Counted from the first letter of the stretch, positions 9,124 through 18,247 are shown. The stretch: 64,000 nt of DNA from Ruminococcus flavefaciens (GCA_023667045.1 JAMPAU010000001.1:1290594-1354593), one strand, 5' to 3'. Notes: generated from the letters alone by a model not told the origin. Made by a program: numbers and translations.

Positions 9124-9924
9124 ATGAAAAACAACGGAATTATATATCTTATAATTTCGGTTACTGCGGTATTCTTTACTGCTTTATTCGTTCTTATGCC
9201 AGACAGAAAAACAGACAGCGATGAAATAACAATTACTGTAATGAACAGCGGAACTGTTACTACAGCTCAGACTACAAATGTTACAACAACTATGTCATGC
9301 ACTACAATATATACAACTACAAGAATTACTGTTGTTGCTGAAACTGCCGTTTCGTCAATTTCAACAAACACTGAACCCGTAATATCTTCAACTGAACCTG
9401 TTGAAGTCATTCCGGAGCAGGTCTATATTGACATAAACACGGCAGATATGCAGGAACTTATGAAACTTGACGGTATAGGTGAAGCGACCGCATACGAAAT
9501 TATAAGCTATCGTGAACAGAACGGCGGTTTTAGGAATATTGAAGAAATAATCAACGTTTACGGCATAGGTGAGGCGAAATTTCAACATATTCGTGACTAT
9601 ATTTACGTTGAGAATCCCATTTACGATAGCGAGGAAGAAATACCAGAGGAAACCGCCGAGCCGGAGACAGTGCCGGAAATAATCCCAGAAGAAACAGAAC
9701 CGCCGGAAATTACACTGGAAGATGTTGCTCCCATAAATATAAATACTGCCGGTATTGAACTGCTTGTACTTTTACCGCACGTAAATGAGCAGATTGCACA
9801 AGACATTATAACACTCCGTGAAAGTATAGGCGGTTTCAGCAATGTATATGAAATTTTATACGTTGACAAACTTGAACAAAAACAGGTAGCTGAGTTGGCA
9901 GAATTTGTAACAGTTGGGCAATAG
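9124..9924 (+). CDS. Membrane-anchored double helix-hairpin-helix protein (ComEA-like)
   Basis: 266 residues: one N-terminal membrane segment (~6-28), a long Thr-rich linker, an HhH module (DINTADMQELMKLDGIGEAT, ~100-162), a Glu/Pro-rich linker, and a second, more divergent HhH module (ININTAGIELLVLLPHVNEQ) at the C-terminus. ComEA proteins use such a module to bind incoming DNA during competence; two modules in one chain is unusual. It has no clear ribosome site and starts 6 bp after the protease stop, so translational coupling is likely. Confidence 0.8.
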   Translation: MKNNGIIYLIISVTAVFFTALFVLMPDRKTDSDEITITVMNSGTVTTAQTTNVTTTMSCTTIYTTTRITVVAETAVSSISTNTEPVISSTEPVEVIPEQVYIDINTADMQELMKLDGIGEATAYEIISYREQNGGFRNIEEIINVYGIGEAKFQHIRDYIYVENPIYDSEEEIPEETAEPETVPEIIPEETEPPEITLEDVAPININTAGIELLVLLPHVNEQIAQDIITLRESIGGFSNVYEILYVDKLEQKQVAELAEFVTVGQ

Positions 9925-10086
9925 GTCTAAAAGACAGGTCTTATAATAGTGCATAAATGTTAAATCTGATTTTAACCGTTTTGTAACTTTTTAAGATTTA
10001 GACGTTAATTTATGTGAAAATTAACAATAAAATACTGTTGAAAGTGTACAGGGTGTCCAAAAAATATTAAAGAACGTTATAAACCA
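9925..10086 (+). other. Intergenic stretch without a gene
   Basis: AT-rich DNA between the HhH gene and the sugar-transporter promoter. I see no open frame with a ribosome site and no convincing terminator here. Confidence 0.6.
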
Positions 10087-10115
10087 TTGACTTTATACAA
10101 AAAATAAGGTATATT
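10087..10115 (+). promoter_or_regulatory. Sigma-A promoter of the sugar ABC operon
   Basis: TTGACT at 10087-10092, 17-nt spacer, TATATT at 10110-10115. Transcription from about 10122 would give a leader of nearly 290 nt. Confidence 0.75.
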
Positions 10116-10121
10116 TTAATA

Positions 10122-10410
10122 AAAGCAATTGTCCGCAGTGTGTGCAGACGCATGGGTTGTACCGGCACTTTGCTGAGTTATACACGCTCCGGAAATAGTG
10201 CGGATATTTTTCTGCACGGGGCTTTATGCGGAATGTGTTGGCTTTTTATTCTCATGCAACGGCTGGTATCAGCCACACGGTTTCTGAAAGGTGCATAAGC
10301 GGTTGAGTACATTCTTCCGGCTGGTATTCTGTACAGAAACAAAAAATCTTTTATCCACACATATTATATTTAAAGAAATATAATATACATATTTAAGGAG
10401 GAAAAATCTA
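10122..10410 (+). promoter_or_regulatory. Long structured 5' leader, possible cis-regulatory RNA
   Basis: No gene, but nested pairings. Domain 1: TCCGC 10132-10136 with GCGGA 10200-10204, and inside it AGTGTGT 10137-10143 with ACACGCT 10182-10188. Domain 2: TGCAC 10213-10217 with GTGCA 10291-10295, enclosing GTGTTGGCT 10235-10243 against AGCCACAC 10271-10278. A further helix GTTTCTG 10280-10286 pairs with CAGAAAC 10334-10340. The 9-mer GGCTGGTAT occurs twice. I do not match it to a known riboswitch class. AAGGAGG precedes the ATG at 10411. Confidence 0.45.
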
Positions 10411-11931
10411 ATGAACACACTTAAGAAAACTTTAGCCTTAGTTGCTACTCTCGCTATGGCTACTGGTGCATTCGCAAGCTGTGGTGATGATGAATCTTCT
10501 TCAACATCAACAGCTAACAATCCATCTTCTTCATCTTCTACTGCTGATGAGAGCAGTGAAGAATCTTCTGCTGACGAAAGCAGTGCAGATGAGTCTTCTG
10601 AAGAATCAGGCGACGAATCTTCAGAAGAAGCTGGCGATGAATCATCTTCAGCTCCTGTTTCTTCAAGCGCATCTGAAGAAGTAGGTGAAGTTTCACTTGC
10701 TACAGGCGGTGACACATTCACAGTTGCTGCTTGGAACGCTGACGACGTACCGGCTATGCTCGCACAGTGGAAGGAAGCTACAGGCACTTCTGATGATAAG
10801 GTTAACTTCATCAACTTCGATGTAGGCGGCGGTGCTGCTTCTGAAAAGTATGACGCTCTCTTCAATGACGGTGCAGACCTCGACGTTTACTTCTGTGAAG
10901 CTGACTGGGCTCTCAAGTACATCAACGACGATACAAAGACTGCTCCTCTCGAACAGCTCGGATTTACAGATGACAACTTCGCTGACATCTACTCTTACAC
11001 AGATGAAATCGGTAAGGATTCCAACGGCGTACGTAAGGGTGTTTCATGGCAGGCAGCAGCAGGCGGTTTCGCTTACAGAACTGACCTTGCTGAACAGTAT
11101 CTCGGCGTAACATCTCCTGAAGAAATGCAGGCTAAGATTGGCGACTGGGAAAGCTTTGTAACAGCTGCTGAAGACATCGCTGAACAGTCCGGCGGTAAGA
11201 CAGCTCTCGCTGATACACTCGGCGGTATGTGGCAGGTATTTGCTGCAACTCGTACAACTCCTTGGGTTGTTGATAACGGTCTCGAAGTTGACGCTTCTTG
11301 TGAAGAATTCGCTAACTATGCTAAGAGACTTTGGGATTGCGGCGGCGTAACAAAGAACCCGCAGTGGGATGCTTCCTGGTATGCTTCAGGTCAGGACGAC
11401 AGCGCAATGGGCTTCTTCGTATCTACATGGGGCTTCGGTGATTCCATTCTTGCACAGGCTGCCGGCGGTGAAGGCGGTGCTACATACGGTAAGTGGAATG
11501 TTTGTCAAGGTCCTGCTCCTTACTTCTGGGGCGGTACATGGATTGTTGTTAATCCTGCTACTGACAACGCTGAAGAAGCACAGTCATTCATCAAGACATT
11601 CACTGTTGATAAAGAACAGATTAAGAAGTATGCTCTTGACAAGCCTGAATACTGCAACAACATGGTTGTAATGCAGGAAATCGTTGATTCTAACGAAAAC
11701 CCGAACGAGTACGTTACAAACCTCCTCGACGGTCAGAACTACTTCGCAGTTCTCCACGAGAATGCTAAGAAGATTAACCTTAATGGTCTTATCACTCCTT
11801 ACGATGCTACAATCAAGGGTGACTTCGTTGACGTTGTACGTGCTGAATACCTTGAATCCGGTGCTTCATGGGAAGATACTCAGATTGCATTCATGGAAAA
11901 GGTAGCAGGCGATATTCCTGACCTTCAGTAA
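10411..11931 (+). CDS. CUT1-type sugar-binding lipoprotein
   Basis: 506 residues. The signal peptide ends in AFASC, giving a lipidated Cys24, followed by a Ser/Glu/Asp-rich linker to about residue 90 and then an extracellular solute-binding domain of family 1. It should capture an oligosaccharide outside the cell and pass it to the two permeases downstream. Codon choice is strongly biased (GCT, CTC, AAG), unlike neighbouring genes, which fits a very abundant protein. An AAGGAGG site and a long leader precede it, and a hairpin separates it from the permeases. The sugar cannot be deduced. Confidence 0.9.
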   Translation: MNTLKKTLALVATLAMATGAFASCGDDESSSTSTANNPSSSSSTADESSEESSADESSADESSEESGDESSEEAGDESSSAPVSSSASEEVGEVSLATGGDTFTVAAWNADDVPAMLAQWKEATGTSDDKVNFINFDVGGGAASEKYDALFNDGADLDVYFCEADWALKYINDDTKTAPLEQLGFTDDNFADIYSYTDEIGKDSNGVRKGVSWQAAAGGFAYRTDLAEQYLGVTSPEEMQAKIGDWESFVTAAEDIAEQSGGKTALADTLGGMWQVFAATRTTPWVVDNGLEVDASCEEFANYAKRLWDCGGVTKNPQWDASWYASGQDDSAMGFFVSTWGFGDSILAQAAGGEGGATYGKWNVCQGPAPYFWGGTWIVVNPATDNAEEAQSFIKTFTVDKEQIKKYALDKPEYCNNMVVMQEIVDSNENPNEYVTNLLDGQNYFAVLHENAKKINLNGLITPYDATIKGDFVDVVRAEYLESGASWEDTQIAFMEKVAGDIPDLQ

Positions 11932-11956
11932 TATTTAGTTAAGTCCTAAGTTTATA

Positions 11957-11984
11957 GCCGGTGGGACATACTCGTTCCATCGGC
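11957..11984 (+). promoter_or_regulatory. Intercistronic hairpin after the binding-protein gene
   Basis: GCCGGTGGGA (11957-11966) pairs with TTCCATCGGC (11975-11984), ten pairs including two G-U. There is no T-run, so it probably stabilises the upstream mRNA and lowers permease expression rather than terminating fully. Confidence 0.6.
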
Positions 11985-12019
11985 ACTTGTTTAAATATTA
12001 CGAAAGGGTGTGTGTGTGT

Positions 12020-13129
12020 ATGGCATCATCTGCTCAGAGCAGAATCAAGTCAATTAGCTATGCTAAGTATGGCTACATATTTATTTTACCGTTTTTTATT
12101 GTTTATTGCTTTTTCCAGTTATGGCCTTTGATTTATACATTTATCCTTGCATTCAAGGGAAATCAGAGTGCCGGCGATTCATGGGTAGGCTTCCAGAACT
12201 TCAATGACCTTCTTTTCAGCCACCCATACAACAAATCAGACCTCCTCAGCTCCGATAAGGAAGTAAAGGCTGCCGCAAAGGCTCTCATGGCTGTTGACGT
12301 ACAGCACCAGAACTTTATCAGATGTCTGAAAAATACTATCGTTCTTTGGTTTGGTAACTTCATTCCTCAGATTGCACTTTCACTTTCACTTGCCGTTTGG
12401 TTCACAGACGCAAAGCTTAAGATTCCGGGAACTGGTTTCTTTAAGGTTATCATGTATATGCCTAACATCATTACTGCTGCTTCAATAGCTGTACTTTTCC
12501 TTCAGCTCTGTGCTGATACAGAATATTCAGCAGCTACTATCATTGGTAGAACTCTCGGCATTTTGGACGAAGGCGAAACTTTCAAGATGACGCTTAACAT
12601 TCCGAGCCAGGTAGTATGGCCTCCTCGTATAATTGTTATGTTTATCCAGACATGGATGTGGTTTGGTAATACCATGATTATGCTCATGTCCGGTATCATG
12701 GGTATCAACCCGTCACTGTTTGAGGCTGCAAGCATCGACGGTGCTTCCGGCGGTCAGACATTCGTTAAGATTACTATTCCGATTCTTTCCCCGATTCTTG
12801 TTTACACAGTTATCACCTCTATGATTGGTGGTCTCCAGATGTTCGATATGCCTTACCTCTTTACAACATCTAAAGAAGGTGCACGTATCGACAATATCGA
12901 AACTATCGCTGTTTACATCTACGATAAGTTCCACAGTGGTGCTATTGAGCCGTCCTACGGTTATTCCGGTGCTGCTTCTGTTGTACTCTTTATTATTACT
13001 GCCGTTCTTGGTGCTATTATCTTCCGTATCAACCGTGACGAAGATGAACACAGAAAGAAGAAAGAACGTAAAGAACTCATTAAACAGCAGAAAGCAAAGA
13101 ATAAACAGTTTGGAGGTCTTAGCATATGA
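12020..13129 (+). CDS. CUT1 sugar ABC permease, MalF type
   Basis: 369 residues from ATG 12020, with AAAGGGTG upstream; the open frame begins earlier at a TTG without a ribosome site. Six or so membrane helices and the EAA loop motif EAASIDGASG near residue 236 mark the MalF-type subunit, which contacts the transporter ATPase. A charged, Lys-rich tail ends the protein. It overlaps the next permease by ATGA. No ATPase gene is present, so a shared MsiK-like ATPase encoded elsewhere is probable. Confidence 0.9.
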   Translation: MASSAQSRIKSISYAKYGYIFILPFFIVYCFFQLWPLIYTFILAFKGNQSAGDSWVGFQNFNDLLFSHPYNKSDLLSSDKEVKAAAKALMAVDVQHQNFIRCLKNTIVLWFGNFIPQIALSLSLAVWFTDAKLKIPGTGFFKVIMYMPNIITAASIAVLFLQLCADTEYSAATIIGRTLGILDEGETFKMTLNIPSQVVWPPRIIVMFIQTWMWFGNTMIMLMSGIMGINPSLFEAASIDGASGGQTFVKITIPILSPILVYTVITSMIGGLQMFDMPYLFTTSKEGARIDNIETIAVYIYDKFHSGAIEPSYGYSGAASVVLFIITAVLGAIIFRINRDEDEHRKKKERKELIKQQKAKNKQFGGLSI

Positions 13130-14040
13130 GCAAGATGAAAGCAACTTATGGAGACAACGAAGCAAACTACACCAAAAAGCTGAAAATACAATCAGGTATT
13201 ATTTTTGTATGGTGCGTTATTCTTACAATCGTATGTCTTCTCCCTATTTATATTCTTATTCTTAATGCTACACGTTCTCACAGTGAAATTATCAGTATGA
13301 CAGGTCTCGGCAAGCTTTTTGTTCCGAGCAGTCACTTTGCTGAAAACGTAAAGAACCTCAGCACTAAGACTTCCGAAGACTTCAGCCTTTTAGTTGGTTA
13401 CAAGAACAGTTTGACAATCACAGTATGCTCAACTTTCCTGTCAGTCTTCTTCTCAGCTATGACAGCTTACGGTATCCGTGTTTATGATTTCAAGCTCAAG
13501 GACGCAGCTTATACAGCTATCCTCCTTGTAATGATGGTACCTGTACAGGTAACATCAGCAGGTTTCGTAAAGTTCATGATTAATCTCGGACTTACAAACT
13601 CATTCATTCCGCTTATCATTCCTGCTGTTGCAGCTCCGTCGGTAGTATACTTCATGGTTTCCTACCTCAAATCTTCTTTATCACTGTCTATCATTGAAGC
13701 CGCTCGTATCGACGGTTGCAGTGAGTTCAGAACATTCCTCCAGATTGCTATTCCTATGATGAAGCCCGCTATTGCTGTACAGGCAATCTTCGCATTCATC
13801 GCAAGCTGGAACAACTTCTACACACCTAACATGATTCTTATTGACCCCAACAAGGGCGGTACTACCAACCTCCGTACTCTCCCGATGATGCTTGGTATTC
13901 TCCAGTCATCACAGAAGACTGCTGACTATGGTATGATTTACACTTGTATCGCACTCGGTATCATTCCGATTATCATTGCATACATCTGTCTTTCTAAGTT
14001 CATCATTGCTGGTGTTGCACTCGGCGGTGTTAAGGAATAA
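13126..14040 (+). CDS. CUT1 sugar ABC permease, MalG type
   Basis: 304 residues with about six membrane helices and the EAA loop EAARIDGCSEF followed by IAIPMMKP, typical of the MalG-type partner. The start overlaps the upstream stop (ATGA) and GGAGG precedes it, indicating coupled translation at a fixed ratio with the MalF-type subunit. Last gene of the operon; a strong terminator follows. Confidence 0.9.
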   Translation: MSKMKATYGDNEANYTKKLKIQSGIIFVWCVILTIVCLLPIYILILNATRSHSEIISMTGLGKLFVPSSHFAENVKNLSTKTSEDFSLLVGYKNSLTITVCSTFLSVFFSAMTAYGIRVYDFKLKDAAYTAILLVMMVPVQVTSAGFVKFMINLGLTNSFIPLIIPAVAAPSVVYFMVSYLKSSLSLSIIEAARIDGCSEFRTFLQIAIPMMKPAIAVQAIFAFIASWNNFYTPNMILIDPNKGGTTNLRTLPMMLGILQSSQKTADYGMIYTCIALGIIPIIIAYICLSKFIIAGVALGGVKE

Positions 14041-14053
14041 TTCCCAAAAAATC

Positions 14054-14082
14054 ACAGCACACTTCGGTGTGCTGTTTTTTTT
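14054..14082 (+). terminator. Rho-independent terminator
   Basis: Nine-base stem ACAGCACAC/GTGTGCTGT with a stable TTCG loop, then T8. It ends the sugar transporter operon. Confidence 0.92.
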
Positions 14083-14090
14083 ATGTCCGT

Positions 14091-14120
14091 GTAATATTGC
14101 AGGCACTTTGTGAATATGAT
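14091..14120 (+). promoter_or_regulatory. Possible sigma-E promoter of spoIIIA
   Basis: GTAATATT at 14091-14098 matches the sigma-E -35 consensus (GKMATATT). After 14 nt, AATATGAT agrees with CATACAAT at five of eight positions. The predicted start falls close to the ribosome site, which is a weakness. spoIIIA is sigma-E controlled in Bacillus subtilis. Confidence 0.35.
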
Positions 14121-14141
14121 TAAGTGAAAGGAGTGTTTACA

Positions 14142-15056
14142 ATGACGGACAGTACAAGCTATGAAACAATTTTATCTTACATGATTCCGAATGTCCGGAA
14201 CGCTATGCAGAGAGTTCCGGAAAATGAGAGGAAAGCAACCGAAATACGTCTAAGAAGCGGACGTGCTATATCATATATTTTCTCTGACAGAATCAAATAT
14301 CTTACATATAATGGACAACTTACTGAAAATTATCTTAATTCTGAAAATATATCAGTTACAGCAGACGAAATAAAACAGACCGTTGAAAAACTCTGTCATT
14401 TTTCGGTGCATAGCTGTACAAAGGAACTGCACGAGGGGTATTTTGTTCTGAGGGGCGGAATACGTGTCGGGTTAGCCGGAACTTATTCAGATACAGCTGG
14501 AAAAACAATCAGCAGTTTCAACGCACTTAATTTCCGCATAGCAAGGTGCATTGTGGGGTGTGCCGAAAAAATCTATGAGCGGATTTCCGGCAAAAGCGTA
14601 CTCATATGCGGTGGCGTGAATACCGGCAAGACAACTATTCTCCGTGACCTCTGCCGTATGTGCGGAAACAGTTTCAAGGTTTCGTTGATTGATGAAAGGA
14701 ATGAGATTTCATCTGTTTCCGGCGGACTTCCAGAAAATGACGTGGGCGTGCTGACGGACGTGCTTGTGGGGTGCAGTCGTGCTGAGGGGATTATTTCGGC
14801 GGTGCGTACTCTTTCGCCGGATATGATTTTCTGTGACGAGATTTCTACATATGAGGACGCAGAGGCTATACTGAAAGCTTTTGGTTGTGGCGTGAAGTTT
14901 TCGGCAACCGTCCACGCTGAAAATTATGAAAATCTTCTGAAACGTCCAGCGATAAAACCTTTGCTTGAATCGGGAGTTTTTGAGTATGCGGTTTTTCTGG
15001 AGAATATGGGCAGAATCAAGGAAATCAGGAGGCTCGGCAGATGTTTTTCAGGATAA
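14142..15056 (+). CDS. spoIIIAA: Stage III sporulation protein AA (ATPase)
   Basis: 304 residues from ATG 14142, with AAAGGAG at 14127-14133; an in-frame GTG at 14124 lies upstream of that site and is rejected. Walker A GGVNTGKTT at ~157-165 and Walker B DMIFCDE identify the cytoplasmic secretion-type ATPase that powers the SpoIIIA-SpoIIQ channel between mother cell and forespore. It is the first gene of a complete AA-AH operon. It overlaps spoIIIAB by 16 bp. Confidence 0.95.
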   Translation: MTDSTSYETILSYMIPNVRNAMQRVPENERKATEIRLRSGRAISYIFSDRIKYLTYNGQLTENYLNSENISVTADEIKQTVEKLCHFSVHSCTKELHEGYFVLRGGIRVGLAGTYSDTAGKTISSFNALNFRIARCIVGCAEKIYERISGKSVLICGGVNTGKTTILRDLCRMCGNSFKVSLIDERNEISSVSGGLPENDVGVLTDVLVGCSRAEGIISAVRTLSPDMIFCDEISTYEDAEAILKAFGCGVKFSATVHAENYENLLKRPAIKPLLESGVFEYAVFLENMGRIKEIRRLGRCFSG

Positions 15057-15547
15057 TCGCAGGGGTGATGTTTTCGGTTGCCGGAGCAGTCGCCGGAATT
15101 TCTTTCTCTGAACGCCTTAAAAACGAACTTGAATTATGCCGGAATATCCATGAAATGCTCATGAATGTTGCTGTGATTGTCCGCTGTCGTGCTGAAGATG
15201 TTTACGCTGTCAGTGCGGAACTTAAACAGAATAAACAGCTCTGTCGGCTTACATTTTTGCAGGAAATTCCGGATAAGTACAGTCCGGAGGAGGATTTCCG
15301 TGAAATATGGACAAACTCCGTAAACTCACAGAAAAATCTTCCGGAAGATGCCAAAAAGCTTTTATGTGATTTTGGGGCGGTCTTTGGACAGAGCGATATT
15401 GAGGGACAGCTTGTTTCTATAGAGACACTGGGCAAAAATGCCGAAATTCTGACAAAAAAATACTATGAACTTTACTCGGAAAAGGGTAAACTCTACCGGA
15501 GTGTAGGAATGCTTTTCGGCGTAATGGTCGGAATACTCATAATATAG
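15041..15547 (+). CDS. spoIIIAB: Stage III sporulation protein AB
   Basis: 168 residues with hydrophobic segments at both ends and a helical, charged middle, matching SpoIIIAB, a GspF-like membrane component of the engulfment channel. Length and position directly after spoIIIAA agree with the family. The start overlaps the upstream gene by 16 bp. Confidence 0.92.
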   Translation: MFFRIIAGVMFSVAGAVAGISFSERLKNELELCRNIHEMLMNVAVIVRCRAEDVYAVSAELKQNKQLCRLTFLQEIPDKYSPEEDFREIWTNSVNSQKNLPEDAKKLLCDFGAVFGQSDIEGQLVSIETLGKNAEILTKKYYELYSEKGKLYRSVGMLFGVMVGILII

Positions 15548-15565
15548 CATGAAAGGATATTGATT

Positions 15566-15763
15566 ATGGACATTGATTTGATTTTCAAAATAGCCGGAAC
15601 AGGCATTATTGTTGCCGTGCTTAATCTTGTTCTTAAACGTGCTGAACGTGAGGAACAAGCTATGATGACCACGCTCGCCGGACTTATAGTGGTTCTGATT
15701 GTGATAGTGGACGAAATAGGCGACCTTTTTGAAAAAGTAAAAACGGTATTCGGCTTATGGTAG
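15566..15763 (+). CDS. spoIIIAC: Stage III sporulation protein AC
   Basis: 65 residues, two membrane helices, including the family motif region VLKRAEREEQAMM. AAAGGAT precedes ATG 15566; the TTG at 15560 is too close to it. SpoIIIAC is a small membrane subunit of the SpoIIIA complex. It overlaps spoIIIAD by 7 bp. Confidence 0.93.
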   Translation: MDIDLIFKIAGTGIIVAVLNLVLKRAEREEQAMMTTLAGLIVVLIVIVDEIGDLFEKVKTVFGLW

Positions 15764-16155
15764 AAAACTGTTTTACTGTTGCGGTTTTCTGCGTATGTTC
15801 GGCGATACTGGCGGTACTGCTACGTCAGCATTGTCATGAGCAGTCCATGATGACGGCACTTATGGCTTGCGTGGCAGTGCTGGGCGGACTTATGCTTTTT
15901 GCAGAGCCTGTCATATCAGAAGTGAGCGACGTTTTTTCACAGGCGGGCATATCAGACAGCTACATTTCGCTGATATTCAAAGCAACGGCGATATGTTTCA
16001 TAACTCAGATAACCTGCGAAATATGCCGTGACAGCGGTGAAAATGCCATTGCTTCGGTAGCAGAAATATGGGGGCGGGGTGCTGTTACGTTCATGAGCCT
16101 GCCTGTTTTAAAAGCATTGATTGAAAAAATTAATGAAATTATGGGACAAGTATGA
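15757..16155 (+). CDS. spoIIIAD: Stage III sporulation protein AD
   Basis: 132 residues with four predicted membrane segments and the stretch LRQHCHEQSMMTALM seen in SpoIIIAD, which is related to SpoIIIAC. It starts inside the end of spoIIIAC and overlaps spoIIIAE by ATGA, indicating coupled translation. Confidence 0.93.
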   Translation: MVENCFTVAVFCVCSAILAVLLRQHCHEQSMMTALMACVAVLGGLMLFAEPVISEVSDVFSQAGISDSYISLIFKATAICFITQITCEICRDSGENAIASVAEIWGRGAVTFMSLPVLKALIEKINEIMGQV

Positions 16156-17246
16156 AAAAGATAATTTTTATACCTATATGGTTTGTAATTTTGCTTGTTA
16201 TAGCAAATCCGCTTGTCAGTTCGTCGGAAAACTATATAGGCAGTGAGGAAGAAATAAGTCAGCAGATTGATGATATTATGTCGGATTATGATATAGGTTA
16301 CAGTTACGACGATATAAGCGGTTTGTCATTCGGCGAAATAATTGACGTGATAAAAGATACTCTTTTGTCAAGGATTTCTGCACCATTTAAAGTCCTCAGA
16401 ACGCTTGTTATAGTCATTCTTTTTACAGCGGTCATGAAAAGTGCCGGAGAAAGCGTATTTTCGGGGACATCTTCAGAAATGTACAATATGATTTGTGTGA
16501 TAACGGCGGTTACGGTGATTATGCCACAGCTTTTTACGGTTTACGGCTCGGCACTGGAGGCTATAGGACGTGGAGGAAGATTCATTCTTGTGTTTGTGCC
16601 TGTTTTTGCCGGAATAACAGTCATTGCCGGAGGAATTACTACCGCAGGAATTTACAATCTGCTGATACTCGGTGCTTCTGAACTCATTGTCAAACTGTCT
16701 GAAAGTTTTCTGATTCCGATAGTAAGCGTGAGTGCGGTTCTGGCGGTCGCCGGAAGTGTTTTCCCAAGTGTATCGCTTAACAGTATTATCGGTCTGCTGA
16801 AAAAAATAATAACGTGGGGCATGACTATTGCCATGAGCCTTTTTACAGGTTTTGTCTCAATGAAATGCACTCTCGGCGGTAAGGCTGACGGCGTGGCAAG
16901 CAAGACTGCACGTTTTCTGATTTCGGGTACTGTGCCGGTGGTGGGCGGTGCGGTCTCGGACGCTTATGCTACTGTGAAAAGCAGTTTTGATGTTATTCAG
17001 GGAACAGTAGGCACAGCCGGAATAGTTGCGATAGTGCTGATAATGCTTCCGCCTGTTCTTGAGGTGCTTGTTTTCCGTGTGGTAATGTGGATTGGCACAG
17101 CAGTCGGAGAACTTTTTTCGGCTGAACCGCTTATTAAATTAATGAAAGGCATAGACAGCGGACTTGCGGTTGCACAGAGCGTACTTGTGTGCTATTCGGT
17201 TATTTTTATTTTGTGTACCGGAATACTTATGAAATGTATAAATTAG
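16152..17246 (+). CDS. spoIIIAE: Stage III sporulation protein AE
   Basis: 364 residues: a signal-like N-terminus, a short extracytoplasmic acidic region (~25-55), then a polytopic membrane domain. This is the usual architecture of SpoIIIAE, the large membrane subunit of the sporulation channel. It begins in the ATGA overlap with spoIIIAD. Confidence 0.94.
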   Translation: MKKIIFIPIWFVILLVIANPLVSSSENYIGSEEEISQQIDDIMSDYDIGYSYDDISGLSFGEIIDVIKDTLLSRISAPFKVLRTLVIVILFTAVMKSAGESVFSGTSSEMYNMICVITAVTVIMPQLFTVYGSALEAIGRGGRFILVFVPVFAGITVIAGGITTAGIYNLLILGASELIVKLSESFLIPIVSVSAVLAVAGSVFPSVSLNSIIGLLKKIITWGMTIAMSLFTGFVSMKCTLGGKADGVASKTARFLISGTVPVVGGAVSDAYATVKSSFDVIQGTVGTAGIVAIVLIMLPPVLEVLVFRVVMWIGTAVGELFSAEPLIKLMKGIDSGLAVAQSVLVCYSVIFILCTGILMKCIN

Positions 17247-17257
17247 GAGGGAATATT

Positions 17258-17716
17258 ATGGAGAATTTCAAAAATGCTGTCATGGCAGTGTGTATAGTTT
17301 CGGCAGGGGTGTGTATGATTGAGAATATGGTATCCGGCACAAAACTGAAAACTCAGATGAAACTTCTTCTCAATCTTACGGTTATGACGGTTCTGATAGC
17401 TTCTTTCACAAAAGGCGGAATATCATTTGAACTGCCCGATTTTCCGTCTTACAGCATGGAATATGACTATTCTCAGGAGGCGTATAACAACGAGATATGC
17501 CGTCAGACTGCCGAAAATATTTCTTCCGTGCTGTACAGTCAGATTACGTCCGCCGGAATAAACTGCACGGAAATTGAAACGGAAGTTAATATTTCGGAAG
17601 ACAACAGCATATTTATTAGTAAGGTCAAAATCAGTGCGGACGATTTCGGGACAGCGGAAGAAATAATAAAAAAAAGCATAGGCAGTAATACGGAGGTAGT
17701 CAATGGAGTGGGCTGA
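17258..17716 (+). CDS. spoIIIAF: Stage III sporulation protein AF
   Basis: 152 residues from ATG 17258, preceded by AGGAGGG; the longer frame upstream lies inside spoIIIAE. Two N-terminal membrane helices and a soluble C-terminal domain fit SpoIIIAF. It overlaps spoIIIAG by 14 bp. Confidence 0.92.
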   Translation: MENFKNAVMAVCIVSAGVCMIENMVSGTKLKTQMKLLLNLTVMTVLIASFTKGGISFELPDFPSYSMEYDYSQEAYNNEICRQTAENISSVLYSQITSAGINCTEIETEVNISEDNSIFISKVKISADDFGTAEEIIKKSIGSNTEVVNGVG

Positions 17717-18233
17717 AAAGTTCAGAGATATGCCAAAGGATAAAAAAATGCTTGCCGTTGTGACGTTTCTTGGTATAGGCGGTCTGATTTTTATAATGAT
17801 TTCTTCGGTTGTTCCCGATAAGAAAAGTGCTGATATTCCGGAGTATACCGCTGTAGAGGAAAATTCCGGAGCAGACAGCTACCGCATTGAGACGGAAAAG
17901 AGACTTGAGGAATTTCTCAGAAGTATAGACGGGGCAGGTGATGTAAAGGTATATCTTACAGTCGGCAATGACAGCAGATATATTTATGCAACTGAGGGCA
18001 GACGGAGCAAGTCCGAAAACAAGACGGAGGAGGAAAGAAAATATGTGATGATAGGAAACGGAAGCGACAAGTCGGCACTTGTTGAAACAGTCGAGACCCC
18101 TGCAATAACCGGTGCTGTGATAGCCTGCGGAGGTTTTGACAGTCCGTCAGTACAGGAACAGATTTACAGGGCGGTTTCTACTGCTCTCGGAATCCCTACC
18201 GGACAAATATATGTAACCAAACTAAAACAATAA
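17703..18233 (+). CDS. spoIIIAG: Stage III sporulation protein AG
   Basis: 176 residues: one membrane helix (~18-36) and a ring-building (RBM) domain with the conserved VKVYLTVG region. SpoIIIAG forms the large ring in the mother-cell membrane. The middle insertion (EGRRSKSENKTEEERK) corresponds to the family's beta-crown region. Confidence 0.93.
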   Translation: MEWAEKFRDMPKDKKMLAVVTFLGIGGLIFIMISSVVPDKKSADIPEYTAVEENSGADSYRIETEKRLEEFLRSIDGAGDVKVYLTVGNDSRYIYATEGRRSKSENKTEEERKYVMIGNGSDKSALVETVETPAITGAVIACGGFDSPSVQEQIYRAVSTALGIPTGQIYVTKLKQ

Positions 18234-18247
18234 AGGAGATTTTTTTT

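Noticed and set aside
10269-10865. Ser-rich minus-strand frame opposite the sugar-binding protein
   Set aside because: Mirror image of the Ser/Glu/Asp-rich linker and biased codons of the real gene; no ribosome site or promoter.
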